A DNA stretch of 64,000 bases from Ideonella sp. (lineage in GTDB: Bacteria > Pseudomonadota > Gammaproteobacteria > Burkholderiales > Burkholderiaceae_C), in NCBI GenBank assembly GCA_015075165.1, contig JABTUY010000001.1, forward strand, positions 620,001 through 684,000, given 5' to 3'. A program made the translations under genes and the position numbers. Numbering within the stretch: the first letter of the stretch is position 1; the number at the start of each line of letters is the position of its first letter. Of the stretch, positions 45,231 through 53,254 are shown in pieces. The notes under the pieces were generated by a model. The model searched no databases. It saw nothing but the letters and a program-made list of their open reading frames with translations, and was not told the DNA's origin.

Positions 45231-45680
45231 ATGCCCCCCTTGATCTCGTACAAGTGTTCCGATTGCGATTTCTGCATGCCCTCTAGTTGGGAAGGAGGGA
45301 TGTACGCCGTGGATGGCGAGGGCCAGCGAGTTCGCTGCTGCCATCCTGGGGAGTTGGCCACGGCAGCGGAGGTGCTTGGCATCACCGTCGCGCAGCTGGA
45401 GGACGCAATGCGGTACGAGGACGATCCAGCCGCTTCGGCGGGACACCCACCGCCAGCCCGCGAGCTTTTGGAGCTGGTGAAGGCGCGGGTCGGGTACGAA
45501 GTAGCCCTTGTCTGCTTCGACTGTCTGGCGACGTTGACGCTCGACTTAAAGCGCGATGGTCGTCGCTGTTCTCAGTGCGGCAGCAGCGCGCTCCATAGCG
45601 GCGGAAGCGCGATTGGAAAGGCGTGCCCAAAGTGCCGCGTGGGCGTGATTCGAGCGCGCAGTACCGGAATCATGTCTTGA
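45231..45680 (+). CDS. Hypothetical protein with several zinc-ribbon motifs
   Basis: A 149-residue protein with CxxC-type pairs in YKCSDCDFC (residues about 8-15), RCCHPGE, VCFDCLATL, RRCSQCGSSAL and KACPKCRVGV. The pattern suggests two or more zinc ribbons, N-terminal and C-terminal, around a helical middle (ATAAEVLGITVAQLEDAMRY). No named family is recognised. It lies 31 bases after the acidic hypothetical gene and may be co-transcribed with it. Confidence 0.65.
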   Translation: MPPLISYKCSDCDFCMPSSWEGGMYAVDGEGQRVRCCHPGELATAAEVLGITVAQLEDAMRYEDDPAASAGHPPPARELLELVKARVGYEVALVCFDCLATLTLDLKRDGRRCSQCGSSALHSGGSAIGKACPKCRVGVIRARSTGIMS

Positions 45681-45706
45681 AGTGTTGGGATCGTGGTCCT
45701 CCCAAA

Positions 45707-46141
45707 TTATCGCGCCCGCCGCCACTCCCACGGCGGCACCGGCCCGGTATCGCGCCAAAGCCCGCGGCGTGAAGCCCGTGCCTCATCCTGTAGCCTGTAC
45801 AGCGAACGGTCGTTGACGTAGCGATCGAACACCCACGCCATGCCGGCGCGCACTTGTTCGGCGTTGGCGTCAAGGCCGTTGCAACTCACGTGAGCCACGG
45901 TGCGGCCATAGCGATCGAGGCCGCCACCTGCAGCGATCGGCCGTACCTCGGCGCGCTGGTTGAAGCACAAGGCCGCTAGGGCCTGCTTGGAGCGGTCACC
46001 GAAGGGCTGGCGGTGCTCCGGTGCGTCGACCTCGGCCAGTCTCACCGAGAGGGTTCCAGCAGCCTCACAGCGTGCGGTCAGCGTGTCGCCATCGGTGATG
46101 CCGACAACAATGCAAAGCAGTAGCGCAGATCCGAACGGCAT
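45707..46141 (-). CDS. Thermonuclease-like (SNase) exported nuclease
   Basis: A 144-residue staphylococcal-nuclease-fold protein: ITDGDTLTARC, VRLAEVDAPEHRQPFGDRSKQ with the catalytic Arg/Glu region, and GLDRYGRTVAHV with the second Arg, ending SRRGLWRDTGPVPPWEWRR. A short hydrophobic N-terminus (ALLLCIVVG) suggests export to the periplasm. Such small nucleases are common on plasmids and integrative elements. The ATG is at 46141. Confidence 0.87.
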   Translation of the reverse strand: MPFGSALLLCIVVGITDGDTLTARCEAAGTLSVRLAEVDAPEHRQPFGDRSKQALAALCFNQRAEVRPIAAGGGLDRYGRTVAHVSCNGLDANAEQVRAGMAWVFDRYVNDRSLYRLQDEARASRRGLWRDTGPVPPWEWRRAR

Positions 46142-46240
46142 GCCACGAAGCTACACCGCCGCGTCGTTCTCACCGAGGCAGTAAGTAGCGTTTCGGCACG
46201 AACTTTGCCGGGGCACGTGACTCGTCAAGGAGGATTGAAC

Positions 46241-46426
46241 ATGCCCGACGATCCCAACAACCGCGGCGCCGCAGATCGGCGCGAGGTATCAATGCAGGAC
46301 CACGAGGTTCGCAACATGGCGCAGAAGCATGGCGTGACACCGGAGCGCGTGCGCGAGACCATGAAGCGCGTTGGCAACGACCGAGAGAAGGTCGAGGCCG
46401 CTTTGCGCGGCAGCGAGAAGAACTAG
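46241..46426 (+). CDS. DUF3606 small protein
   Basis: A 61-residue basic/acidic helical protein of the DUF3606 type: MPDDPNNRGAADRREVSM, then HEVRNMAQKHGVTPERVRETMKRVG. The ATG at 46241 has a clear AAGGAGG ribosome site at 46228-46234. Members are often stress-associated or plasmid-borne and have no known function. It converges with the next small gene, which it overlaps by 4 bases. Confidence 0.82.
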   Translation: MPDDPNNRGAADRREVSMQDHEVRNMAQKHGVTPERVRETMKRVGNDREKVEAALRGSEKN

Positions 46427-46656
46427 CGCGTGATCGGCCCGAACAGCGCGTCGCACCCCGCTGCAAGTTTCGGGTTGTTCCACGAGCCCTCGCGTGCGTA
46501 GGCTTCTCGCGCCAGTTGGGTTGCGGCCTCTGGGCTGAGTTCCGGTTTGCACCGGCCGATCGCCATCGCGTAGGCGTCGACCCAGGCCGGCACGTCGTAC
46601 TCAGGTTCGCGCGCCAGGAACTCCGCTGAAGCCCGGTCTGCATCGAAAGACCACAT
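46423..46656 (-). CDS. Small hypothetical protein
   Basis: A 77-residue protein (MWSFDADRASAEFLAREPEYDVPAW...) that looks like a compact helical domain with coding-like composition. No family is recognised. It converges on the DUF3606 gene with a 4-base overlap of their ends. Confidence 0.55.
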   Translation of the reverse strand: MWSFDADRASAEFLAREPEYDVPAWVDAYAMAIGRCKPELSPEAATQLAREAYAREGSWNNPKLAAGCDALFGPITR

Positions 46657-46695
46657 AGGGCAACTCTACTTCAACGCCCGCCGGGCAGTGGCGTG

Positions 46696-46980
46696 CTAAC
46701 CGGCAGCGACGTAGACAGCCGCGCCCGCCGCAGAGGTCGCTAGGAGCAGAGCAAGCGTAGTTAGCCGCGCCTTCAGCTGTTTGTCCTCGCGGCGTTCTCG
46801 CACTCGGTCACTGGCGTGGCTCGGTTCCTCGAAGGTCGAGTGCTGGCTGACCGTCCATCGAGGCGCCTGTGCTGACAGCAAGGCGAGATCCGCATGGCCG
46901 AAGTTCGTCGTTCCGTAGTCGGTCGGGCGCTCGTCGGACGGCTCGGCGTCGAAATCAAAGACGTAGTGACCGCGTGCCAT
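46696..46980 (-). CDS. Small C-terminally anchored hypothetical protein
   Basis: A 94-residue protein with an acidic N-terminus (YVFDFDAEPSDERPTDYG), a basic linker (RVRERREDKQLKARL) and a C-terminal hydrophobic helix (TLALLLATSAAGAAVYVAA). It is probably tail-anchored in the inner membrane. The ATG at 46980 is used; the frame upstream adds only 13 residues. Function unknown. Confidence 0.55.
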   Translation of the reverse strand: MARGHYVFDFDAEPSDERPTDYGTTNFGHADLALLSAQAPRWTVSQHSTFEEPSHASDRVRERREDKQLKARLTTLALLLATSAAGAAVYVAAG

Positions 46981-47040
46981 GCGCGAATGTTGTTTGTGGC
47001 GCGCGGTGCTTTGCACCACCGAGCCGCGGGAGCGACCCCC

Positions 47041-47481
47041 TCAGGCGGCACGCCCACGTGACGAACTGCTCACCGCCCGCCTGCCGGCGCTCCAAGTCAC
47101 CAGGCACCACGGGTTGCACAAGCACTGCATGCGCTTCGCATCGCAGTAGCACTCCAGCCACGGCACGTCGTTGTGTTCCTCGCAGACCCAGCCTTCGCCG
47201 CGGCACAGCATGCAGGCGTGCCGGGGGAACCGCTGCGCCGGCGGTTCCGTCCATCCGTGCACGTGGTGCGGCCCGCCGGTGTTGAGGTGAGCGAACCCGC
47301 GAAAGGTGTGAGCCTCGCGCTCGGCTGGCGACTCGGGCACCTCGCGCAGTTCCAGCGAGCCGTCAACCCGCTGGGCCTCGGGGTGCTCCCGGCGAATGTG
47401 ACCCTCTGTCCAGCGATGCCGGGTCGTGACCCAGCCGCCGCCCCATTGGATCCGCCAGCGATAGAGGTGCTCGGTCCTCAC
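47041..47481 (-). CDS. Hypothetical Cys-rich protein
   Basis: A 146-residue protein with an N-terminal Trp-rich beta-like part (YRWRIQWGGGWVTTRHRW). Its C-terminal half has many cysteines and histidines (CMLCRGEGWVCEEHND, LECYCDAKRMQCLCNPWC), probably a metal-binding domain. The start is GTG at 47481. No family is recognised. It belongs to the run of orphan genes in this part of the element. Confidence 0.5.
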   Translation of the reverse strand: MRTEHLYRWRIQWGGGWVTTRHRWTEGHIRREHPEAQRVDGSLELREVPESPAEREAHTFRGFAHLNTGGPHHVHGWTEPPAQRFPRHACMLCRGEGWVCEEHNDVPWLECYCDAKRMQCLCNPWCLVTWSAGRRAVSSSSRGRAA

Positions 47482-47627
47482 GGAGCAATGCTAAGGGTGA
47501 CTTGGCGGGCACGTTAGCACGCTGCGGGACTCGGGGCCCAGGCGCGCGGTGCCATCGGTCGGACGTGAACCGATCGCCAGGTTGCCGCAACCAACGGTCT
47601 CCACCATCTCGCATGCAAGGAGCACGT

Positions 47628-48131
47628 ATGGACGTCCGCCTTGGTTCGCACATGGCCGCGCTGACTGCCCACGAAGCGCTGCACAGCGAGTCGGAACGCC
47701 TGTCGCAAGACAACTCCGCGATCGACAACGGCATGGATCAGGCAAGGGAGAAGGCCGACACGCAAATGAGCGCGGCCCAAGCTGGGTTGGTCGTCGGCAT
47801 TGCACAAGGGCTGGTCTCACTTGGGGCTGCCGCCGCCGGTGCCGCGCAGTTGGAGCCGACAACAAGGCCGATGAGCAAGCTGGCTGGCATGGTTGATGGT
47901 CACTTGTCAGCGGCAAACTCAGCGACTACGGAGCCGAAGCTGCAGCATGTTGAGCCGCACGCCAAGGAGTCGATCAAGGGCAAGCTCGACAGTCTCAGCG
48001 AGATGGGTGAGATGGAGATGCTCCGGCTGCAAGTGGCGATGGACTCGTACACCAACGCGATAGGCACGGCGTCCAACATCCTCAAGAAGTGGAGCCAGAC
48101 GGCGGACGCCATCGTCCAGAACATGAAGTAG
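47628..48131 (+). CDS. Orphan protein with type III filament/translocator-like C-terminus
   Basis: A 167-residue protein with no cysteine. It has an N-terminal helix (AHEALHSESERLSQDNSAIDNG), a hydrophobic Gly/Ala segment (LVVGIAQGLVSLGAAAAGAA, about 60-80), and a long C-terminal helix ending EMLRLQVAMDSYTNAIGTAS then NILKKWSQTADAIVQNMK. The last about 40 residues follow the LQ...Y....SN.LKK.......QN pattern of EspA/SseB-like and needle-type type III secretion proteins. No other secretion genes are near, so the resemblance could reflect only a generic coiled coil. The ATG at 47628 has an AAGGA ribosome site. Confidence 0.6.
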   Translation: MDVRLGSHMAALTAHEALHSESERLSQDNSAIDNGMDQAREKADTQMSAAQAGLVVGIAQGLVSLGAAAAGAAQLEPTTRPMSKLAGMVDGHLSAANSATTEPKLQHVEPHAKESIKGKLDSLSEMGEMEMLRLQVAMDSYTNAIGTASNILKKWSQTADAIVQNMK

Positions 48132-48148
48132 ATGGGACGTGGTTCCAG

Positions 48149-48298
48149 TCATCGTTGCCACTTGCCGCATGCCCTGCAGGTGACATCCGAGCGCCTGAGG
48201 CGCCGGCTGCAGCTTCGGCAACGCTTGGTCATCGAGTGATAGCCCAGGATCGCGCCTACGCCAGCGCATAGCGCCAGCGCGGCCGCGACAGCCCACAT
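48149..48298 (-). CDS. Tiny membrane zinc-ribbon protein
   Basis: A 49-residue protein: one hydrophobic helix (MWAVAAALALCAGVGAILGY) followed by CRSCSRRLRRSDVTCRACGKWQR, a single zinc ribbon with two CxxC pairs. The gene is short and could be chance, but membrane helix plus zinc ribbon is a common design. Convergent with the preceding gene. Confidence 0.45.
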   Translation of the reverse strand: MWAVAAALALCAGVGAILGYHSMTKRCRSCSRRLRRSDVTCRACGKWQR

Positions 48299-48350
48299 TG
48301 CTTCCCCCGACACAGCCTCGCTAGGCAAACAGCGCACCTTGGGCGTGTGG

Positions 48351-48845
48351 ATGGCTCACACTGACGCGGTGTACGCCATCAGCCGCCTGCAGGCCGACTC
48401 GGGAACCTGGTACTGGGCGGTTCACTTCACCCGGGCCGGCATCCTGCACTACCGCCGCTTTTACGAACCGAAGTACGGCGGAAGATTGGCCGCTCGGCGG
48501 GCGGCGATTGCGTGGCGCGATCGGCGCCTCGCCAAGGTCAAGGCGTTGGGCATCGTGGAGTTCGCCGACCTGCACCGCAGCAACAACACCAGCGGCGTTC
48601 CTGGAGTGACCTTCTCGACGCCACCGCGACAGCCCGAGGGGATTTGGCAGGCCCGCCTGAAGCTTGCCGGGGGCAAGACGGCGACGAAGTCGTTCTCAGT
48701 GCGGCTACACGGCGAGCGCCGCGCCTTCGAGCTCGCGGTCAGGGCTCGGCAGCAAATGCTGGCCGACGCGCAGGATCGCCCGTTTGTTCACCATCCAGTG
48801 GCGAGAGCAGTCGCCGCAGCGCAACGACGCGGACAGCGCGCGTAG
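48351..48845 (+). CDS. AP2-like DNA-binding domain protein
   Basis: A 164-residue protein. Its middle (about residues 75-125) reads SNNTSGVPGVTF...EGIWQARLKLAGGKTATKSFSV, followed by a helix that includes GERRAFELAVRARQQML. This three-strand-plus-helix pattern is that of the bacterial/phage AP2 domain, common in HNH homing endonucleases and mobile-element proteins. No HNH motif is visible, so it is a stand-alone DNA-binding protein or an endonuclease remnant. The ATG at 48351 is used; GTG and TTG codons lie just upstream. Confidence 0.7.
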   Translation: MAHTDAVYAISRLQADSGTWYWAVHFTRAGILHYRRFYEPKYGGRLAARRAAIAWRDRRLAKVKALGIVEFADLHRSNNTSGVPGVTFSTPPRQPEGIWQARLKLAGGKTATKSFSVRLHGERRAFELAVRARQQMLADAQDRPFVHHPVARAVAAAQRRGQRA

Positions 48846-49272
48846 ACGTTCAAGGCTATGTGGGAAGCGCTGCAAGAGATCCACGAACGGCTGGCGGACA
48901 CTCGTGCGGATAGGTCGCGCAGCAGGCGGCGAATCAAGCAATGGAGCGGGCTTCGACGGACGGTGACTCTGTTGTCGACGACGCATGGCTCACGGCGAGT
49001 AGCACCAGCGCCAATCGGGCGCCTGCTTCGCAGCGGATTGCTGTCGGTGACCACAGCGCTTTGAATTGCCGGTCTGTGCCGTATCGCGGTCATTGAGCCA
49101 GCCGCTCGGCCAGGCGTCCGCTCTCGAAATGATCGAACCGCTAGTCCGACCCATAGCGGTCGTCCGCTGCGAGAGCGCGGACGCTGGATCATCGGGCAAG
49201 TCTGAGATCTCTAGAGCGTTGTCCACGGCCCACTAACGAACCATCGCAGCGTTTCCTGCTGCGCGGGCGCGC
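48846..49272. other. Gene-poor stretch containing dispersed repeat copy 1
   Basis: These 427 bases have no gene I can support. They contain repeat copy 1 (49030-49097) and a CCGACCCATAGCGGTC motif (49146-49161), which also occurs with one change at 39453-39468. Short frames on both strands lack coding character. Confidence 0.5.
49030..49097 (+). repeat. Dispersed repeat, copy 1
   Basis: A 68-base segment ending ATCGCGGTCATTGAG. It aligns with 50363-50429 at about 56 of 68 positions by hand and, more weakly, with 56062-56104. All three are in the same orientation. Confidence 0.75.
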
Positions 49273-49720
49273 TCACGGCGTAACGGTCTGGGCGAGCAGT
49301 GCTTGCAGCATGGCCATGTCCATTGGCTTGACCAAGTGATGATCGAAGCCGGCTGCCCGCCTCCCGGTCGTCCGGCTGTCCCCAGCCGGTCAGAGCAATC
49401 AAAGTGACGGCGTGTCCGTTTGCACGTCCGCGCAGGCGGCGCGCAACTTCTAGACCGTCCATGCCCGGCATGCCGAGGTCCAGCAGCACGTACTGCGGCG
49501 CAAACCGCTCGAAGGCATCGAGTGCAGCGGCGCCGTCGTGCGCCACGTGCACTTCTGCACCCAAGGCCTCCAAGAGCAATGCCAAGCTGTCCGCGGCGTC
49601 TCGGTTGTCATCAACAACCAGCAGTCGCTGCATCACTGCACTCAACGGCTCACCTGCGCCGCTGCCAGTCTGCAACTCAGATGCGCCAAGCCGAGGCAGA
49701 GCAGGCAAGGCGGCTCCTTC
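49273..49720 (-). pseudogene. Hybrid sensor kinase/response-regulator remnant with frameshift
   Basis: On the minus strand a receiver domain starts about 49633 (RLLVVDDNRDAADSLALLLEAL, then YVLLDLGMPGMDGLEVARRL and LIALTGWGQPDD). Near 49360 the frame shifts by one: the expected continuation AGFDHHLVKPMDMAMLQALL is encoded in the next frame, ending at a stop at 49273-49275. Upstream residues (LPRLGASELQTG) look like the end of a kinase ATPase domain, so this is probably the C-terminal end of a hybrid kinase, cut off near 49710. A non-functional fragment. Confidence 0.75.
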
Positions 49721-49740
49721 ACCATCATCATTTCCGCCTG

Positions 49741-50239
49741 GGTGATCGCTGGCTGGGTCGCTCTCGTGGCTGGAGGCACCCACAAGACCTTCCTTTGGGC
49801 AATCGACCCGACTACTGGCCGTTTCCCCGCGTTGGTGTTGTGCATCCCCGCAACGCTCATGGTTGGCGTGTTCGCCTTCTGGATTCGACTACGGGTTCGC
49901 ATGTTCTATGGCGTGACCGAGGTCGCGGCCGGCTTAGTCGTCGCTTTGTGGCAGGTGCAGAACGTCGAACCCGGAAAGCCCGTTCTTGAGTTTGGACCCC
50001 TCCTCGCGATGCTGACCGCAGGCGTCTACTTGGTCGTGCGCGGGCTTGACAACGTCTACACTGCCTGGAATGCAGAGAAGCCGGACAGGTTCGCACGGAT
50101 GTTCGGTCGCAAGGACGCGCCGACCGAGCCTGCAGCCGCTCCTCCGCCGCCACCAACCGCGATGGAGCTGGCCGCCGATCCCGCAGCAACAGTAGTGAAC
50201 GCGCCCGGCCCCGCGCCGCTCGACGTGTCTAGGCCTTGA
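49741..50239 (+). CDS. Small polytopic membrane protein, possibly 5'-truncated
   Basis: A 165-residue protein with about four hydrophobic segments (VIAGWVALVAGG, FPALVLCIPATLMVGVFAFWI, GVTEVAAGLVVALW, FGPLLAMLTAGVYLVVRGL) and a Pro/Ala-rich cytoplasmic tail. No family is recognised. The frame stays open upstream into the kinase remnant; GTG at 49741 is the first plausible start, but hydrophobic coding-like sequence (FTIIISAW) precedes it, so the original 5' end may have been lost at the junction near 49710. Confidence 0.5.
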
Positions 50240-50362
50240 GAGCCGCGAGTCCGTCAAGCACTCTCTGTGGCTCGACCTCGACATCGGACTCGGCCCTGGT
50301 TAGCCGTCCAGGCGGTGCCCATACGGTGGCGAGGTGAGGGGCGCGGACCGACTGACTAGTCT

Positions 50363-50429
50363 GCAGCGATTGCTGTCGCTGATCACCGCGTCTCGAATTC
50401 ACGATCTATGCCGCATCGCGGTCATTGAG
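50363..50429 (+). repeat. Dispersed repeat, copy 2
   Basis: A 67-base copy of the repeat at 49030-49097, ending ATCGCGGTCATTGAG. It lies between the membrane protein gene and the end of the CoA-transferase gene, at the right-hand (3') border of the catabolic module. No gene is visible in 50240-50472. Confidence 0.75.
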
Positions 50430-50472
50430 ACCTCCGGCGGGATGCAGCATCAGCGGCCGGTCCTACTGGCCC

Positions 50473-51615
50473 TCACAAGGACAGCTCAGCGAGAATCTCG
50501 TCGGTGTGCTGTCCGAGCGTCGGCGGTGCACGACGAATGCTCACCGGCGTCTCGGACAGCTTCATCGGGGTGCGCAGCAGCGGCACCTCGCCGGCCGTCG
50601 GGTGTGCCACCGACTGCACGATCGACGTGCGCACGGCAGGATCCGTAAACACTTCATCGAAGTCACGAACCGGGGCGAAGAGGACGTCGGCGTCGCTCAG
50701 CCGGCGCGTCCAGCCTTCCAACGTGTCCTCAGCAAATGCTTCGCCCAATTGGGCGTCGAGCGCTGCCCGGTTCTCCAAACGATCACGATTGGTCGCGAAA
50801 CGCGGGTCCTTGGCGAGCCTGCCCAGGTCTAACGCGTCGAGCAACTTCAGCCAGTACTTCTCGGTGTGCGACACAACGATGAGATGCCTCCCGTCGCGGG
50901 TCGTGTAGGCATTCCACGGCGCCATCTGATAGTGGGCGTTGCCCAGCCGCTCGGGCGCTTGTCCGGTGGAGAAGTAGAAAGCTTCGCGCGGAACCATTGA
51001 GAACACGGTCGCGTCGAGCATCGACACGTCCACGCGCTGCCCGACGCCTGTCTGCTTGCGGACGTAAAGCGCACCCAGAACACCGATCGTCCCGAACAGC
51101 GGCGGAACGAAGTCGGACAGCAGAACGCCGGTCTTCAGGGGTCCGCTGTCGGGTGTTCCAGTGAGTTGCATCACACCGGACATGGCCTGAATGATCGGAT
51201 CGAGGGCGGGCCGATCGCGATAGGGCCCGGTGGTGCCGAACCCCGTGAGCCCGCAGTACACGAGCCCCGGGTTGGAAGCCGTCAACGACTCGTAGCCGAT
51301 CCCAAGCCTCTCCATCGTGCCAGGCCGAAAGTTCTCCACCAGGACATCGCAACGCGCTGCCAGCGCCTTGAGCACCTCCACACCGCCCGGTGATTTCAGA
51401 TCCACGACGATGCTGCGCTTGTTGCGGTTCATGCTCAGAAAGTAGTCACTCTCGCCGCACGGGCGATTGACGCCGATACTTCGACTCGAGTCACCATCGG
51501 GCGGCTCGACCTTGATCACGTCTGCGCCGAGGTCGCCCAACAGCAGCGTGCACAGCGGTCCCGCCACCATCTGGGTGAGGTCGAGCACCCGAATGCCTTC
51601 CAGTACACCGCTCAT
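50473..51615 (-). CDS. CaiB/BaiF family (class III) CoA-transferase
   Basis: A 380-residue class III CoA-transferase. It has the N-terminal VLDLTQMVAGPLCTLLLGDLGADVIKVE, MNRNKRSIVVDLK, the catalytic Asp in ALDPIIQAMSG, and GTPDSGPLKTGVLLSDF. It moves CoA between carboxylic acids; the acid is unknown. Last gene of a four-gene minus-strand operon (solute-binding protein, enoyl-CoA hydratase, acyl-CoA synthetase, this gene), 16 bases after the synthetase. The set suggests breakdown of an imported carboxylic or aromatic acid. Confidence 0.92.
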   Translation of the reverse strand: MSGVLEGIRVLDLTQMVAGPLCTLLLGDLGADVIKVEPPDGDSSRSIGVNRPCGESDYFLSMNRNKRSIVVDLKSPGGVEVLKALAARCDVLVENFRPGTMERLGIGYESLTASNPGLVYCGLTGFGTTGPYRDRPALDPIIQAMSGVMQLTGTPDSGPLKTGVLLSDFVPPLFGTIGVLGALYVRKQTGVGQRVDVSMLDATVFSMVPREAFYFSTGQAPERLGNAHYQMAPWNAYTTRDGRHLIVVSHTEKYWLKLLDALDLGRLAKDPRFATNRDRLENRAALDAQLGEAFAEDTLEGWTRRLSDADVLFAPVRDFDEVFTDPAVRTSIVQSVAHPTAGEVPLLRTPMKLSETPVSIRRAPPTLGQHTDEILAELSL

Positions 51616-51631
51616 GATCGTTCCGTCGAGT

Positions 51632-53254
51632 TCAGATTGAATGGGGCCAACGCGCGAGTACCTCGCGTTTGACGACCTTTCCGGAGGCGTTCGTCGGCAG
51701 AGGCTTCTCCGTTAGCCACCAGCGCGACGGCACTTGGAACCTCGCCAGGTGCTTCAGTGCGTGGGCCCGCAGATCGTCGATCGATGTCGTTTCACCGGGC
51801 CGGCACACGACGGCCGCACCCACCTCTTCGCCAAGATCGGCGTGGGGCAGGGGAACCACGGCCGCATCCAGGACAGCGGGATGGGTGCGAAGACAGTTCT
51901 CGACATGCAAGCTGGAGATGTTCTCGCCACCCCGGATGATCATGTCCTTGGACCGCCCGACTACGTACAGCCGGCCATCCTCGTCGAGCCGACCGAGGTC
52001 ACCCGAGAACACCCACCCATCCCAATCGGAAATGGGAGTCGTGTCGCCGAGGTAGCCGCTGGTGGCCGTGGGGGTTCGTGCCGCGATCTCGCCGACACCT
52101 TCCGCGTCGGGCTTGTCGATGCGGATCTCCACACACGGCAGGGGTCGACCGACGCAGCCCGAGCGCCCTTCGATGTCCTCTCCCGAGCCGGCCGCCAGCA
52201 CGCCGCCTGCTTCCGTCAGACCGTACATGCTGCCCACCCGCTTCTTCGTCGCGGGAAAGCAGCGTTGCACTTCCATGCGCAAGTCCGGCGGGATGGCCGC
52301 GCCGCCCATCTGGACGCTGGACACACTGCTGGTGTCGAACTCGCCGAAGCGCTCGTGCTGAACCACGCGCGACACCATGGTGGGCACAGCGCCCCAGGTA
52401 CGGACCCGCTCGCGGTGAATCAGCTCGAGGGCCTGCAAGGCATCGAAGCGCCCTTCCAGAAACACGAGCTTGCCGCCGGAAAGCATCGTCATGAACGACA
52501 CCTGAATCCCCGCCAGATGAAACAGCGGCATGCTGACGAGACTCACCGTGCCGGGGTGTTTGTCCGGCAGTTCGCTGGGGAGCCGGCCCGTCAGCCGCAT
52601 CAGGTTCTGGATGTTCGCGATCACGCAGCGATGCGTCATCGCGACACCCTTCGCCTGGTCTGTCGTGCCGGAGCTGAACAGCACCAGCGCGACGTCCTCC
52701 TCATCGACTGGCTCGATCTGGAGCGCGAGGGCTTCGTCCGATTCGATGGCCTGGCGCAGATCGGCGAAGCGGCAGCACGGGGTCTCGAATGGCAGCGCCC
52801 GCTCGCCCTCACGATCGGTCAGGACCAGCGAGGGTTGCGCGACGCGGATGGCATGCGCCGTCTCCTCGTCGCTCCACCACGCGTTTCCGAGCACCACCGT
52901 AGCACCCAGGCACTGCAAGGCCCAGAAGGCAACCAGCCATTCGATGTGATTGAAGCCCAGCATCATCACGCGTTGGCCGCGCCGCACGCCGCGCCGCTGC
53001 AGCGCCGCCGCGACATGGGCCACCGCCAGCGCATGCCGCTCGCCGGTGAAGCGGCGCGCCCCTTGCACGATGAACTCGCGGCTGGACCAGCGCTGCGCAT
53101 CGAGCAGCAGCTCCGACAGGGCGCGCGGCCGGTCCGCGTACTGAAGGCACGGATGGCCGTCGATCCATCCGGGTTCGATCCGCGTGCCCCAACGCGCTTG
53201 CACGCCATGGGCTCCGACGCACGCCGTCGCAGTCCGTTCGGCGGTGGCCATCAT
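51632..53254 (-). CDS. AMP-forming acyl-CoA synthetase
   Basis: A 540-residue adenylate-forming ligase. The motifs, in order, are the P-loop-like LFSSGTTDQAKGV, GSMYGLTEAGG, FSGDLGRLDEDGRLYVVGRSKD, IIRGGENISS, and the C-terminal catalytic Lys in PTNASGKVVK. It activates a carboxylic acid as acyl-AMP and then acyl-CoA. The substrate is unknown; the fold resembles long/medium-chain and fenylacetate-type ligases equally. Its ATG overlaps the stop of the hydratase gene (ATGA), so the two are translationally coupled. Confidence 0.92.
   Translation of the reverse strand: MMATAERTATACVGAHGVQARWGTRIEPGWIDGHPCLQYADRPRALSELLLDAQRWSSREFIVQGARRFTGERHALAVAHVAAALQRRGVRRGQRVMMLGFNHIEWLVAFWALQCLGATVVLGNAWWSDEETAHAIRVAQPSLVLTDREGERALPFETPCCRFADLRQAIESDEALALQIEPVDEEDVALVLFSSGTTDQAKGVAMTHRCVIANIQNLMRLTGRLPSELPDKHPGTVSLVSMPLFHLAGIQVSFMTMLSGGKLVFLEGRFDALQALELIHRERVRTWGAVPTMVSRVVQHERFGEFDTSSVSSVQMGGAAIPPDLRMEVQRCFPATKKRVGSMYGLTEAGGVLAAGSGEDIEGRSGCVGRPLPCVEIRIDKPDAEGVGEIAARTPTATSGYLGDTTPISDWDGWVFSGDLGRLDEDGRLYVVGRSKDMIIRGGENISSLHVENCLRTHPAVLDAAVVPLPHADLGEEVGAAVVCRPGETTSIDDLRAHALKHLARFQVPSRWWLTEKPLPTNASGKVVKREVLARWPHSI

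Noticed and set aside
48858-49064. Small plus-strand frame of 68 codons after the AP2-like gene
   Set aside because: It overlaps the dispersed repeat, is Arg/Ser-rich like noncoding GC-rich sequence and has no ribosome site.
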